Positions 1 to 8,902 of a stretch of DNA of 64,000 nt are shown here, piece by piece. The notes beneath the pieces are model-generated. The model saw only the letters and a list, made by a program, of their open reading frames with translations. It ran no database searches and was not told where the DNA came from. The DNA is from Dipteris shenzhenensis (lineage: Eukaryota; Polypodiophyta; Polypodiopsida; Gleicheniales), in the NCBI GenBank assembly GCA_047967505.1, contig CM106538.1; one strand, 5' to 3'. A program made the translations under genes and the position numbers. Positions within the stretch are counted from its first letter, which is position 1, and the number at the start of each line of letters is the position of its first letter.

Positions 1-720
1 CCGCCATACCGCCAAGACTAACTGCAAGCTTCCGATGAGGAATATAAACAGGCTGCCACCCAAAAAGGGGGGACGAAGCGGGAGGTGGAGCCTGGGTGTG
101 AGGCGGGCGAGGCGAAGTGAGGGGGCGGGGGGGTCGGAACGGAGGGCGGGGTGAAGGGTGCGGGGTGCGGGGAAAACGGGGGGGCGCGGAAGGGCGGGGG
201 GGCGGGGTAGGAGTGGCGGGGGCGGAGAGGTGAAGCGGGGAGCGGGGAGAGCGGAATGGAGGCGGGGGGCGGGTGAAGCGAGGGGGGTCGGCGGGTGAGG
301 CGGAGCAGGGGAGGGAGGGGGTGAGGCAAAGCGAGGGGGGGGTTGGGTGAAGCGAGGTGAGGCGGAGGGGGCGGGGTGGATGAGAGCGGAGGGGGGGTGA
401 GGGCGGCTGAGACGAGGGGAAGGGGGGGAGTGGAGGCGAAGGGGGGGGCGGCGGTGGTGAGGCGAGATGGAGCGGAGGGGCGGGGCGAGAGAGCAGTGAG
501 GGGGGCGGGTTGGAGCGGAGCGGAAGGCAAGAGAGCAGCGAGGGGGGGGCGAGAGCGAGGCGAGGCGAGGGGAGGGCGCAGCGAGGTGGGCGGCGGGTGA
601 GGGGGAGGGGGGGCGGGAGGCGAGGGCGAAGGGGGAGGGAGCGGGGGTGGTCGCGGCGAGGGGAGGAGCTAGGGGGAGGTAGAGCTAACGGCGGGAGGGA
701 GGGGAAGCTCGCAGGAGCAG
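1..720. repeat. G-rich, C-poor low-complexity block
   Basis: From about position 65 the plus strand is almost entirely G and A with scattered C, and has dozens of runs of 4 to 9 G. Short variants of 'ggggcgagg' and 'gaggcgaag' recur without a fixed period. Open frames on both strands here (for example a Pro/Ser-rich frame at 18-530 on the minus strand) follow from the composition and are not called as genes. It is best read as degenerate satellite or microsatellite DNA with G-quadruplex potential. No element boundary is visible inside it. Confidence 0.75.
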
Positions 721-837
721 TTGCGCATGTGTTCTCACACCTTTACTATGTTTCTCGGTTTGACTGTACATATCTTCTATGTCTGCTTCAATTACTTGCA
801 TTACATACAATGTCCAAGGTCTTTGCAATGTCCCTTA
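721..837. other. AT-rich spacer, nothing recognised
   Basis: Short ordinary sequence between the G-rich block and the inverted LTR fragment. It ends in an AT-rich run (atatatataaatatatttat) comparable to the AT run near 17400-17425 in the Gypsy-2 LTR, so LTR homology may begin a little before 838. Confidence 0.4.
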
Positions 838-1207
838 CAAATATATATAAATATATTTATTCTCTAGTTGATCGGAGTAAACACTCTTGATTATAATTAA
901 GGGGCTTTGACGAAGGGTCGAGGCGCCTTAATTGTAATCAAGTCTCTCCAACAGAAGTTGGCACAACTCTCCAACCGAAGTTGGCACATCTTGGTTAACC
1001 ACCGTTAACCTTCTTGGTATAAACCAAGTCTTCTTGACCAAGATCAGGCTTACTTAACCGAAGTCAAGTATCTATGACTGTAGTCAATTCTTTGACCAAT
1101 AGAAAAACTCTTTTGACCATAATTAACCCAGATAGAAAAACTCTTTAAGTATGATCAAATAAATGGTCAATTGTACTTTGACTTAGGATATTTACATTGT
1201 GGTGACA
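838..1207 (-). repeat. Inverted partial LTR, Gypsy-2 family
   Basis: Read on the minus strand, this begins TGTCACCACAATG at 1207 and follows the first 440 or so bases of the Gypsy-2 LTR (16963-17400). It shares the runs of GGTCAA, TTGACT, GGTTAACC and CCAACTTCGGTTGGAGAGA and the 'ttaaggcgcctcaaccc' stretch. The far end of the LTR (after the AT run) is missing or replaced. Minus-strand bases just upstream of the LTR start are purine-rich (aggaagag), so this could be a 3' LTR next to a polypurine tract. It lies in inverted orientation about 16 kb from the intact copy. Confidence 0.8.
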
Positions 1208-1874
1208 CTCTTCCTAAATATTCGCCTTTGCATTAAACTCCATAGTTAGTGCAATTCTAAAAAGTTAGTACTTCAGTATGAACTAAATCTTTAACCGTAG
1301 CAACTGGTTGAGGGCAAGGGAGGAAGCATTGCAGGACTTTACCACCTCATCAATTACTGCTTATTTGCTCGGTCCTTCAAGAACCTGAATTCTAGCCACT
1401 GCATCCGCTAATTGCATCTGCCAAATGATGGGCTGGTTCAGACATCCTCGTAGGTATGTGTGTGCATATAGAGAGGGTGTCATGGCTGCAATTGTGGCAT
1501 ATCGGATCCTGTTGGTTGAAGCTGTTGGGGTGGAGGGAGACTTTGAAGACTTCGAGGAGAGGCTGGGCCAATCCTTGCTGGCCATTTCTGCTGCTGCTAC
1601 CCCCTTACTGATCTAACCCCCAAACTAGGCTAGGGGTTTCAGCCTAGCTCGGGGTTGGGTGGAGGGAGAAAGGCTCCCCTCGACCTTGTGTTGGGGTAAC
1701 GTTGCTGGCGGACAGGCTGGGACGATGGGGTGGCTATAGGCTGAAGTGGAGGCGAAGCACCAGGGGGTGGGCTACGGACTGAGGCGGTACACTAGACAAG
1801 GGGCTACAGTGGGCTATGTAGGGGCTACAGAGGGCTACGGGATGTTGCGCAGGGGCTACGAGATGGTTACACAA

Positions 1875-1875
<1 letters not shown>
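1208..1875. other. Unassigned; weak minisatellite at right end
   Basis: 1208-1620 could be internal sequence of the element that owned the inverted LTR, but I recognise no domain; a 74-codon minus-strand frame at 1361-1585 has no family I know. From about 1700 to 1860 variants of 'ggggctacag' recur every 10 to 30 bases, forming a degenerate minisatellite. No gene is supported. Confidence 0.45.
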
Positions 1876-1916
<41 letters not shown>

Positions 1917-2189
1917 GAGGTAGAGGTAGAGCGGTAGAGGTAGAGCGGTAGAGGGGTAGAGGTAGAGGCAGACACAGGGGCAGACACAGAGGCAAACATA
2001 GAGGGAGAGGGAGAGGTAGAGGTAGAGGTAGAGGTAGAGAGGTAGAGGTAGAGGTAGAGAGGCAGAGGCAAAGGCAAAGGGAGAGGGAGAGGTAGGGGTA
2101 GAGAGGTAGGGTAGAGAGGTAGAGCTAGAGGTAGAGACGTAGAGGTAGAGGTAGAGGTAGACGTAGACGTAGAGGTAGAGGTAGAGGTA
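1876..2189. repeat. (GA)n then (GAGGTA)n microsatellite
   Basis: A pure GA run at about 1876-1912 is followed by about 280 bases of GAGGTA hexanucleotide variants (gaggta, gaggca, gagaggta). The array is cut at 2189 by Copia-1 and resumes at 8550 on the other side (ggtagaggttgagg), so it was the insertion target. The long minus-strand Ser/Thr/Leu-Pro frame at 1856-2206 is a translation of the repeat. Confidence 0.9.
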
Positions 2190-2395
2190 TGTTGGGGTAA
2201 AGGCACATTGCCACCCCTTTATTAAAGATATGACACCTATGACTGTCTTAAGACAGTCATAGGGGGAAAAACCTAATCCTAATAAAACCTATGAGTTTGT
2301 GGTGTGGCTCATCACTTCACACCCGCATCTTTAGTGTCACTCCTCTCTCTCACTCTCTCCCGGTTGTTCTTCTCCCTCTTCTCTTTCCCCCTTCA
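2190..2395 (+). repeat. Copia-1 5' LTR
   Basis: A 206-bp direct repeat of 8344-8549; the only difference I see is cacccGcat here against cacccAcat in the 3' copy. It is short for a plant copia LTR. It contains a perfect 28-bp palindrome (2236-2263) and a pyrimidine-rich 3' third (tctctctcactctc). No clear TATA box was found. Confidence 0.95.
2236..2263. promoter_or_regulatory. Perfect 28-bp palindrome in Copia-1 5' LTR
   Basis: The half-site CCTATGACTGTCTT is followed directly by its exact reverse complement, centred on CTTAAG. The same palindrome is conserved in the 3' LTR at 8390-8417. It could be a dimeric protein site, form a cruciform, or fold as an RNA hairpin if transcribed; function is not shown. 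Confidence 0.85.
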
Positions 2396-2397
2396 AC

Positions 2398-2412
2398 TGG
2401 TATCAGAGCCGG
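2398..2412 (+). other. Copia-1 primer binding site
   Basis: TGGTATCAGAGCCGG starts two bases after the 5' LTR. It matches the 3' end of plant initiator tRNA-Met in reverse complement, the usual primer for plant Ty1/copia elements. Confidence 0.9.
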
Positions 2413-4142
2413 GTTCACTCCCTCCCTACCCCTGCCTACCCCTCTCTCTACCCTTCCCCCTTCCCTCGGGCTTCGTGCCCTCAGCATTGCGCAGGCAGCG
2501 CGGGCCAGCGGGACAGCAAGGGCAACAGCCAGGGCGTAGCGCGGGCAGCTGCAGCGGCAGCGCAGCGCGGGACAGTGCGGGCAGGAGCACAGGGCGCATC
2601 GCGGGCTGCAGCAGGGCGGCGCCGAGCAGCGCCAGCAGCTGCACAGCAGCAGCTAGCTGCTGCTAGCTGCTACAGCCTCTGGGCTTCATACAGGGCAGCG
2701 CGCAGGCGTGCGCGTGTACAGCCGTACGACCGTCCGTACCGCCGTACGGACTCCGTACAGGCGTCCGTACTGTACGGACGCCGCCGTGCGTACAGGGAGC
2801 AGCATCAGGAACTTCTTCGACAGGGAGCTGCATCAGGGAAGAGCATTTCGAAAAAAAATTTCTCTCTCTCTCTCTTCTAGGATTTCGTACCCTGCACAAG
2901 TACACAGGTACAACAGGTACAGTGCTGCCAGTACACAGGTACAGCAAGTACAGCATTTTTCTTTGGGGAAAGAAGGCAAAGAGAGAGCATTCCCAACTGT
3001 TCAATCCTTCAAACTGTGTTTTTTTTTAGGTACAGCAAGTACACTCTTGTCCCTCGTGCTTGAGGTGACTAGGACCACAGTGTGTGGTAGTTGCACAGTT
3101 ATCTTGTTTCGGGAAGGTAATGCCTTGATTTTGCAGAGGATTTTTATGCTTTTGCTGAGTGCAAATCTCAGTTTTTGGGTGACATTTTCAAAGGGCTTTT
3201 GCCTGGAAGCTTATGCAGTGTATGCCTTGAGGTAGTGTGGAGCCAGGGAGCCCACATTAGTCTTGTTTCCGCAGTGTATTCAGTGACATTTCTACAGGTC
3301 ACATTTTGTGTACGACACCTTGGAAAATCTCAGTTGAGCCACGTTTGGCCAGGGCGCATCGAGTTTACTCGGTCCCTAACTGTCCATCGTTGACAGTGCT
3401 CAAAAGATTTTCTCTTCAGTGTTTGTACGTTGGGATCTGTGTTGTTATTGTGTACACAGGGCTGTTTATGCATTGCATTGTCAGGTGAAAGTGCCAGGAG
3501 AGTGCTGTATTTTCTTTGCTACCTCAGTGTTGAGGTGTTTTTCACTTGGTACAGGTGTTAAATCAAGGGGCTTTTGCCCAGATTTTGCTTGAGAGCACTT
3601 GGGTTACTGTCAGAGATCTTCAGATGTCTTTTATCCCCTTGGCAGAAGGGTGATTGCTTGGGATTTATCCCATTTTCTGTTGCAGGTTTGTGACATTTAT
3701 CCCATTTTCTGTTGCAGGTTTGTGACAGGCTGAAGTGTCTAGAGCCTCTTTTTCAGTGAACAAAACAGTGTATGCCAAGTGGTTTATGCATATTAAATCA
3801 GTGCAATACCTCATTTGAGGTGGAAGAAGTGATCAGGACAGCAGTGTTTTGTGCTTTGTCAGCTGATGATGCACTGTTAAAGCACTTGTGGAGCAGCTGC
3901 AGCATTCTGAAATTACTGTTTTTATGCCTATTTGAGCACGGTACAGTGTGTCAGAAGGTACAGTAACTGGAGGGAATTTTCTGTTTTGCTGCAGATTTTC
4001 TGACAGTTTTTTAAAAAAAAAAGCACTATTGTGAGTGCCCCTGGCTCTTGATAGAGCAAGTTTTTTTTTTTCTGAGAAATCAGAATTTTATTCAGTCCCT
4101 TTTTTTTAACTTACAGGGAGTCAGGTACTTTCCTTATCTGAT
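2413..4142 (+). other. Copia-1 untranslated leader
   Basis: About 1.7 kb between PBS and gag. 2480-2720 is GC-rich and built from gcgggcagc / cagcgcg variants. 2705-2800 carries several overlapping copies of cgtacgg / ccgtac that can pair with each other. 3663-3694 is repeated exactly at 3695-3726. The 3' half is T-rich. Small frames exist but none resembles a known protein, and the two longer ones (2304-2666, 2708-3235) follow the repeat composition. Confidence 0.6.
3663..3726. repeat. Perfect 32-bp tandem duplication in Copia-1 leader
   Basis: Two identical 32-base units (3663-3694 and 3695-3726), each starting atttatcccattttctg and ending gtttgtgac. Confidence 0.9.
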
Positions 4143-4360
4143 ATGGCATCAGGGGGAAGTGAATCATCAATTCTGAACATAAAGAAATTGGAAGGGGCAC
4201 ACAATTATGCATTATGGGCAGAACAGTGTTTGAATGTACTTCTGCTTAAGAAGATTTCTAAGCCCATAAGGGTGAAGGGTGTCAAGCCATCTGGGATGTC
4301 AGATGATGAATGGGAGGAGCTAGATTTGTCCGCGAGGGCTGCTATCATGCTTACCTCAGT
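4143..4360 (+). pseudogene. Copia-1 gag, N-terminal part (frame broken by 1 base)
   Basis: The ATG at 4143 starts MASGGSES and about 70 codons that align with the gag start of Copia-3 and Copia-4 (MASSSM..., 'NFSLWKEQIRDVLIQKK', 'MSEDDWNELNALA'); here the matching parts read 'NYALWAEQCLNVLLLKK' and 'MSDDEWEELDLSA'. Gag is the capsid protein that packages element RNA. After 'AAIML' the frame should pass to 'SDSLVYNVQAEKTSYGVW', which lies one frame away, so one base was lost near 4354. I chose this ATG because homology starts there and it follows the leader. The alternative is a programmed -1 shift, but no slippery heptamer is visible. Confidence 0.85.
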
Positions 4361-7300
4361 GATTCTCTTGTGTACAATGTTCAGGCTGAAAAGACCTCTT
4401 ATGGTGTATGGCAGAGGCTAGCAGAGTTGTATGCCCAAAAGAGTTCAGCCAGTAAGGTGTATTGGTTGAAGAAGCTGGTTGATCTTCGCATGAAGGAAGG
4501 TACAGCTATGACCTCACACTTGAGTGAGTTCAATGCCATCTTTACACAGCTGATTGCACAGGGGTTGAACCTTGATGAGGAGTTCAAGGCTACTTTCTTG
4601 TTGTGTACCCTTCCTGAGAGTTGGGACACTTTCAAGACCACCTTGTCTAATTCAAATGTCACTCTTATATATGCTGATGTAAAGAGCTCTCTCCTCATGG
4701 AGGAGATGAGCAGGAAGAATAATGCGGGCAGCAAGTCTTCAAATGCTTTGCAGGTACAGGAAAGAGGCAGGACTCAGCAGAAGGGGAGATCTGCTAGTAA
4801 GTCCAAATCCCGCAGTCAGTCCCGTGGCAAAAAGGATATTGAATGCTTTTATTGTGGCAAGAAGGGACATGTGAAGTCTAAGTGCTTCAAGTTTATACGG
4901 GATCAGAAAGCCAAGAAGGCTGAGGCAAAGGATGCAAGCAGTGGAAGCAAAGGCAAAGGCAAGGCCAAGGTAGATGACTTGAATGCAATGAATGTTGCAG
5001 CAGAGGACAGTGACATTGACAGACATGATGTTTTATGCTCTTCTGCTGTAATTGCACATACTTTGGTTATTGATGGCCATGACATGCACACTTGGCTCTT
5101 GGATTCAAGTGCTTCTTTTCATGTTACTCCTCATAGGGAGTGGTTTACTTCCTACACAGGTACTCATGGAGTTGTTCACCTTGGGAACAACTATGCATGT
5201 CAGATTGCAGGGATTGGCAGTATACAGATAGTATTCCCTGATGGACGCTTATTTATGCTTGATGGTGTTCGCCATGTGCCGCAAATCAAGAAAAATCTGA
5301 TTAGCACTGGCTTGTTGGATGACAGTGGTTACCACACCACATTTGGGGATTCCAAATGGGTGATTACTGATGGCCAGGTTGTAGTGGCTGAGGGTTTTAA
5401 GAGTGATACCTTGTACCCTCTTTATGTTTCCAGTGTAGGTAATCATGTTGTTGCCATAACCAAGCTGCCAAAGATTTCATTGTGGCATAGCCGGTTGGGA
5501 CATATGTCCGTTAAAGGAATGCAAGAACTGTCACGTTTGGGTTATCTGCCGTCTCTTTCATTTTCAGATTTGCCTACTTGTGATCATTGCATATTTGGTA
5601 AGCATTCTATGACTCCTCATAAGAGGAGAACTCCCCAAAATAGAGCACCGCTTGATCTAGTGCACACTGATTTGTGTGAAATGCCACAGTTATCACTAGG
5701 GGGTGCAAAGTATTTCATTACTTTTATTGATGATGCCACACGCAAAGTGTGGGTCTATTTCTTGAAGCATAAAAGCGATGCCTTAGATGCTTTCAAGAAG
5801 TTTGTCGCTCAGGTTGAAAATCGGACAGGTCGTAGGCTGAAATGCCTCAGATCCGATAATGGGGGTGAGTATGTGTCACATGCTTTTGTGCAGTTTTGCG
5901 AAGCTAAGGGCATTAAACAGGAACTCACAGCCCCTCATAATGCATCTCAAAATGGTGTAAGTGAGCGGATGAATCGAACTATTCAGGAGAAAGTTCGATG
6001 TATGTTGTCTTATGCTGCATTGCCCCATGGCTTTTGGGCAGAAGCCGTGCAAACAGCAGTTCACATTATTAACAGGTCGCCAAACAAGGCTTTGGAGTTG
6101 AAAGTGCCAGAGGAGGTGTGGTCTGGCAAGCCACCCTCATATAAACACTTACGTGTGTTTGGCTGCGAGTGCTTTGCTCATGTACGCAAAGAACTGCGCA
6201 CCAAACTGGAGCCAAAGTCTTTCAGATGCATCTTTATGGGTTATGATGACGAAGGTGAAATGGGGTACAGGTTATGGGATCCCGTCAAACGGAAGATTGT
6301 ACGCAGCAATGATGTCATCTTTAAAGAGGATAGTGTACACAAAGAACCCGTGCAACCTGTGGAATACAGGAGGGTTGTTTATGATGATGTCGGACAGCAA
6401 AGAATGCCCATTTATATGCAGCAGCAGGCTGCTGCAGATAACCCTGTTCAAGAGGGTATACAGGCTGAAAATCAGCCAGATAATTTTGCCAATGATGCAC
6501 CACTGGATATGCCAGCAAATGGGGCTGTAGAACAGCCAGATATGGTGGTACAGCCACCCGTCATGCATGACGAACAGGCTAGACAGCAGCCTAATCCGGA
6601 ACATTTTGTTAGGAGGCGCACCCGTGTACAACGGCCCCTTGACAGGTTTGTTCCAAGAGCCAATAATGTGGCTGATTTTATCATGCTGACAGATTGTGGT
6701 GAGCCTTCCAGCTTCAAGGAAGCTATGGGAAGAACAGAGAAAAGGAAGTGGGAGAAAGCCATGCAGTCAGAAATGGACTCCTTACTTCAAAATGATACAT
6801 GGGACTTGGTGCAGCTACCTGCAGGCAGAAAAGTTTTGCCATGCAAGTGGGTTTACAAAGTCAAAGTGGATTCAAATGCTTTATCGAGGTATAAGGCCAG
6901 ATTGGTTGCCAAGGGATTTAAGCAGGAGAAGGGCATTGACTTTGATGAGATTTTTTCCCCTGTAGTCAAGATGACTACTTTGAGAGCCGTGTTAGCTCTT
7001 GTTGCTCATGAGGACATGGATTTATGTCAGATGGATGTGAAGACTGCTTTTCTTCACGGAGATCTCCATGATGAGATCTATATGAGTCAGCCAGAGGGAT
7101 ATGCTGTTAAAGGGAAAGAGCAGCTTGTGTGTAAGCTCAAGAGGAGCTTGTATGGACTCAAGCAGGCGCCAAGAGAATGGTACAAGAAGTTTGATGCCTT
7201 CATGCAGTCCCAAGGGTATCATAGGTGTGAGACCGATCATTGCTTGTACACCAAACGGGCAAAGGATGGCAGTTTGATGCTACTCATTCTATATGTGGAT

Positions 7301-8053
7301 GACATGCTGATTGCCAGTAAATCTCAGCAGGAGATTAGTGCTTTGAAGAAACAACTGCATAAGTCTTTTGACATGAAAGACTTGGGTGATGCAAACCATA
7401 TTCTTGGCATGCGGATTACTCGTGACAGGTCCAAGGGACTTTTGTTTCTGTCACAGAAGGAGTACATTGACAAAGTACTACAGAGGTTTAAAATGGAGGG
7501 GGGGAAGTCTATTAGTACCCCGTTGCCTCCACATTTAAAACTCAGCAGTAAGGACAGCCCCAGATCAGATGATGATAAGGCTGAAATGGCCAAGGTTCCG
7601 TATGCATCTGCAGTTGGTTCTTTGATGTATGCCATGGTTGCCACTCGTCCGAATATTGCTTTTGCGGTGGGAGTCATCAGCAGGTATATGGCAAATCCAG
7701 GCAAGCGGCACTGGGAAGCAGTGAAAGGTGTCTTGAGGTATCTCAAGGGTACCAAAGACTTGTGCATATGCTATGGTAGGCAGGATGCATTGGTGCATGG
7801 TTTTCAGACTATGCAGGGAATGCAGATAACCGGAAATCTACTACCGGTTATATTTTCACATTTGCAGGAGGTGCTATATCATGGGTGTCTCGGTTGCAGA
7901 AATGCGTTGCACTGTCAACTACTGAAGCTGAATATGTTGCAGCCACTGAGGCTTGCAAGGAAGCAATATGGCTTACTCGACTGGTGGGAGATTTGGGCAT
8001 TACAGGAGATATGCCAGTCTTGCATTGTGATAGTCAGAGTGCTATCATGTTAG
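4310..8053 (+). CDS. Copia-1 gag-pol polyprotein, main open frame
   Basis: 1247 codons with copia domains in order. The gag zinc knuckle CFYCGKKGHVKSKC (first Cys at residue 179) is CX2CX4HX4C. The protease motif is at residue 265, DSSA where DSGA is usual. The integrase HHCC zinc finger starts with LWHSRLGH (His 393) and is followed by Asp 454 (VHTDLC), Asp 516 (RSDNGGEY) and Glu 552 (NGVSERMNR), a complete DD35E triad. The RT carries YVDD at residues 995-998. Copia pol makes cDNA inside virus-like particles and inserts it in the host genome. The first 15 or so codons and everything after about 7803 are in the wrong frame: true gag starts at 4143 and RNase H continues at 7885-8244. The Gly-to-Ser change next to the protease aspartate probably impairs processing. 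Confidence 0.93.
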   Translation: MGGARFVREGCYHAYLSDSLVYNVQAEKTSYGVWQRLAELYAQKSSASKVYWLKKLVDLRMKEGTAMTSHLSEFNAIFTQLIAQGLNLDEEFKATFLLCTLPESWDTFKTTLSNSNVTLIYADVKSSLLMEEMSRKNNAGSKSSNALQVQERGRTQQKGRSASKSKSRSQSRGKKDIECFYCGKKGHVKSKCFKFIRDQKAKKAEAKDASSGSKGKGKAKVDDLNAMNVAAEDSDIDRHDVLCSSAVIAHTLVIDGHDMHTWLLDSSASFHVTPHREWFTSYTGTHGVVHLGNNYACQIAGIGSIQIVFPDGRLFMLDGVRHVPQIKKNLISTGLLDDSGYHTTFGDSKWVITDGQVVVAEGFKSDTLYPLYVSSVGNHVVAITKLPKISLWHSRLGHMSVKGMQELSRLGYLPSLSFSDLPTCDHCIFGKHSMTPHKRRTPQNRAPLDLVHTDLCEMPQLSLGGAKYFITFIDDATRKVWVYFLKHKSDALDAFKKFVAQVENRTGRRLKCLRSDNGGEYVSHAFVQFCEAKGIKQELTAPHNASQNGVSERMNRTIQEKVRCMLSYAALPHGFWAEAVQTAVHIINRSPNKALELKVPEEVWSGKPPSYKHLRVFGCECFAHVRKELRTKLEPKSFRCIFMGYDDEGEMGYRLWDPVKRKIVRSNDVIFKEDSVHKEPVQPVEYRRVVYDDVGQQRMPIYMQQQAAADNPVQEGIQAENQPDNFANDAPLDMPANGAVEQPDMVVQPPVMHDEQARQQPNPEHFVRRRTRVQRPLDRFVPRANNVADFIMLTDCGEPSSFKEAMGRTEKRKWEKAMQSEMDSLLQNDTWDLVQLPAGRKVLPCKWVYKVKVDSNALSRYKARLVAKGFKQEKGIDFDEIFSPVVKMTTLRAVLALVAHEDMDLCQMDVKTAFLHGDLHDEIYMSQPEGYAVKGKEQLVCKLKRSLYGLKQAPREWYKKFDAFMQSQGYHRCETDHCLYTKRAKDGSLMLLILYVDDMLIASKSQQEISALKKQLHKSFDMKDLGDANHILGMRITRDRSKGLLFLSQKEYIDKVLQRFKMEGGKSISTPLPPHLKLSSKDSPRSDDDKAEMAKVPYASAVGSLMYAMVATRPNIAFAVGVISRYMANPGKRHWEAVKGVLRYLKGTKDLCICYGRQDALVHGFQTMQGMQITGNLLPVIFSHLQEVLYHGCLGCRNALHCQLLKLNMLQPLRLARKQYGLLDWWEIWALQEICQSCIVIVRVLSC

Positions 8054-8244
8054 CAAAGAATCCGGTCTTTCATCAAAAGACCAAGCACATAGATGTGAAA
8101 TATCATTTCATCAGGGAGGTACTGGAAGACAAGCGACTTGAGCTTGTGAAAGTGCATACTGATGATAATCCTACAGATTTGCTCACTAAGAGCTTGCCTA
8201 CAGAGCGGTTTGCACATTGCCGCCACATCATGGGATTAGGATGA
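7804..8244 (+). pseudogene. Copia-1 RNase H, shifted frame
   Basis: The frame downstream of a one-base loss near 7803 reads 'SDYAGNADNRKSTTGY', then 'VALSTTEAEYVAA', 'CDSQSAIMLAKNP' and 'TKHIDVKYHFIRE', the standard copia RNase H blocks with acidic residues in place. It ends at the stop at 8242-8244 (HIMGLG), the normal end of pol. RNase H removes the RNA template during cDNA synthesis. The loss is in 'ggttttcag', where one T is missing from a T run. Repair would join this frame to the upstream ORF. Confidence 0.88.
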
Positions 8245-8331
8245 GACCACTCTTATTTTATGGTCTTGTATACAGTAACTGTATATTGCTGCAATTTTTA
8301 TTCTTTTCTCCCCTTTAGGCATATTGGCCTT

Positions 8332-8343
8332 TAGGTGGGAGGT
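8332..8343 (+). other. Copia-1 polypurine tract
   Basis: taggtgggaggt lies immediately before the 3' LTR and primes plus-strand cDNA. The same tract (aagtgggaggt) is seen, inverted, beside the lone LTR at 42890-43067. Confidence 0.75.
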
Positions 8344-8549
8344 TGTTGGGGTAAAGGCACATTGCCACCCCTTTATTAAAGATATGACACCTATGACTGT
8401 CTTAAGACAGTCATAGGGGGAAAAACCTAATCCTAATAAAACCTATGAGTTTGTGGTGTGGCTCATCACTTCACACCCACATCTTTAGTGTCACTCCTCT
8501 CTCTCACTCTCTCCCGGTTGTTCTTCTCCCTCTTCTCTTTCCCCCTTCA
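8344..8549 (+). repeat. Copia-1 3' LTR
   Basis: 206-bp copy of 2190-2395 with one difference (see the 5' LTR). It contains the same palindrome at 8390-8417. It is followed by aggta (8550-8554), the second copy of the target duplication, and then by the interrupted microsatellite. Confidence 0.95.
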
Positions 8550-8554
8550 AGGTA

Positions 8555-8902
8555 GAGGTTGAGGTTGAGGTTGAGGTTGAAGTTGATTATCGTCCTCGGG
8601 GGGCCAAAAAATGACCCATGGGACCTAATCCTCAGTACAAAAATCTCCTCCGCTGTGGAGGGGTCAAGAATTTTCAAGTTCTCGACGGTACAAAAAAAGA
8701 CGAGTGACAAAAGATCCCAACGCTGTCGGAGAGGCCGTGGAGAGAACTGACGAGATCTGAGTGGTGTCTGCCAATATCTGCTAATAGTCGTCTCTAATGT
8801 GTGCATATCGAGGGCAGTGTAGGGCTATATGTGCCTCTGTCTCTACTGTCTACAAATCATAGAATCTGCAAGCTCTGACATGTCGCGACAAATTTAGCCA
8901 AA
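8555..8902. other. Microsatellite remainder and unassigned sequence
   Basis: 8555-8585 continues the hexanucleotide array as gaggttgaggttg. The remaining 300 bases hold no frame or repeat that I can assign; they precede the truncated Gypsy-1 LTR. Confidence 0.5.

Larger units (their letters stand above)
2190..8549 (+). mobile_element. Copia-1: young full-length Ty1/copia retrotransposon
   Basis: A 6360-bp element with two 206-bp LTRs (2190-2395 and 8344-8549) that begin TGTTGGGG and end CTTCA and differ at one base. The 5-bp target duplication aggta lies at 2185-2189 and 8550-8554. The order is 5' LTR, two-base spacer, PBS, a leader of about 1.75 kb, gag, protease, integrase, RT, RNase H, polypurine tract, 3' LTR, which is the Ty1/copia order. 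The coding region is open except for two one-base losses (near 4354 and 7803), and the protease motif is DSS instead of DSG. It probably inserted recently but is not autonomous as it stands. It is related to Copia-3 and Copia-4 (similar gag, pol and polypurine tract), but its LTR is different. Confidence 0.95.

Noticed and set aside
18-530. 170-codon Pro/Ser-rich minus-strand frame, and plus-strand Gly/Arg frames at 376-890
   Set aside because: They translate a G-rich low-complexity repeat; composition alone explains the lack of stops.
1700-2189. Regular repeats resembling a CRISPR array
   Set aside because: Units are contiguous 6-mers and irregular minisatellites without unique spacers, in a eukaryotic context.
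1856-2206. 116-codon minus-strand frame of Ser/Thr and Leu/Pro repeats
   Set aside because: Translation of the GAGGTA microsatellite.
4340-4365. Programmed -1 frameshift between gag parts in Copia-1
   Set aside because: No slippery heptamer or following structure is seen, it lies within gag instead of at the gag-pol border, and related copies read through in one frame. A one-base loss is simpler.
6272-6762. Antisense frames within Copia-1 pol (and similar ones in other elements)
   Set aside because: They overlap well-supported pol on the other strand and show no conserved features.
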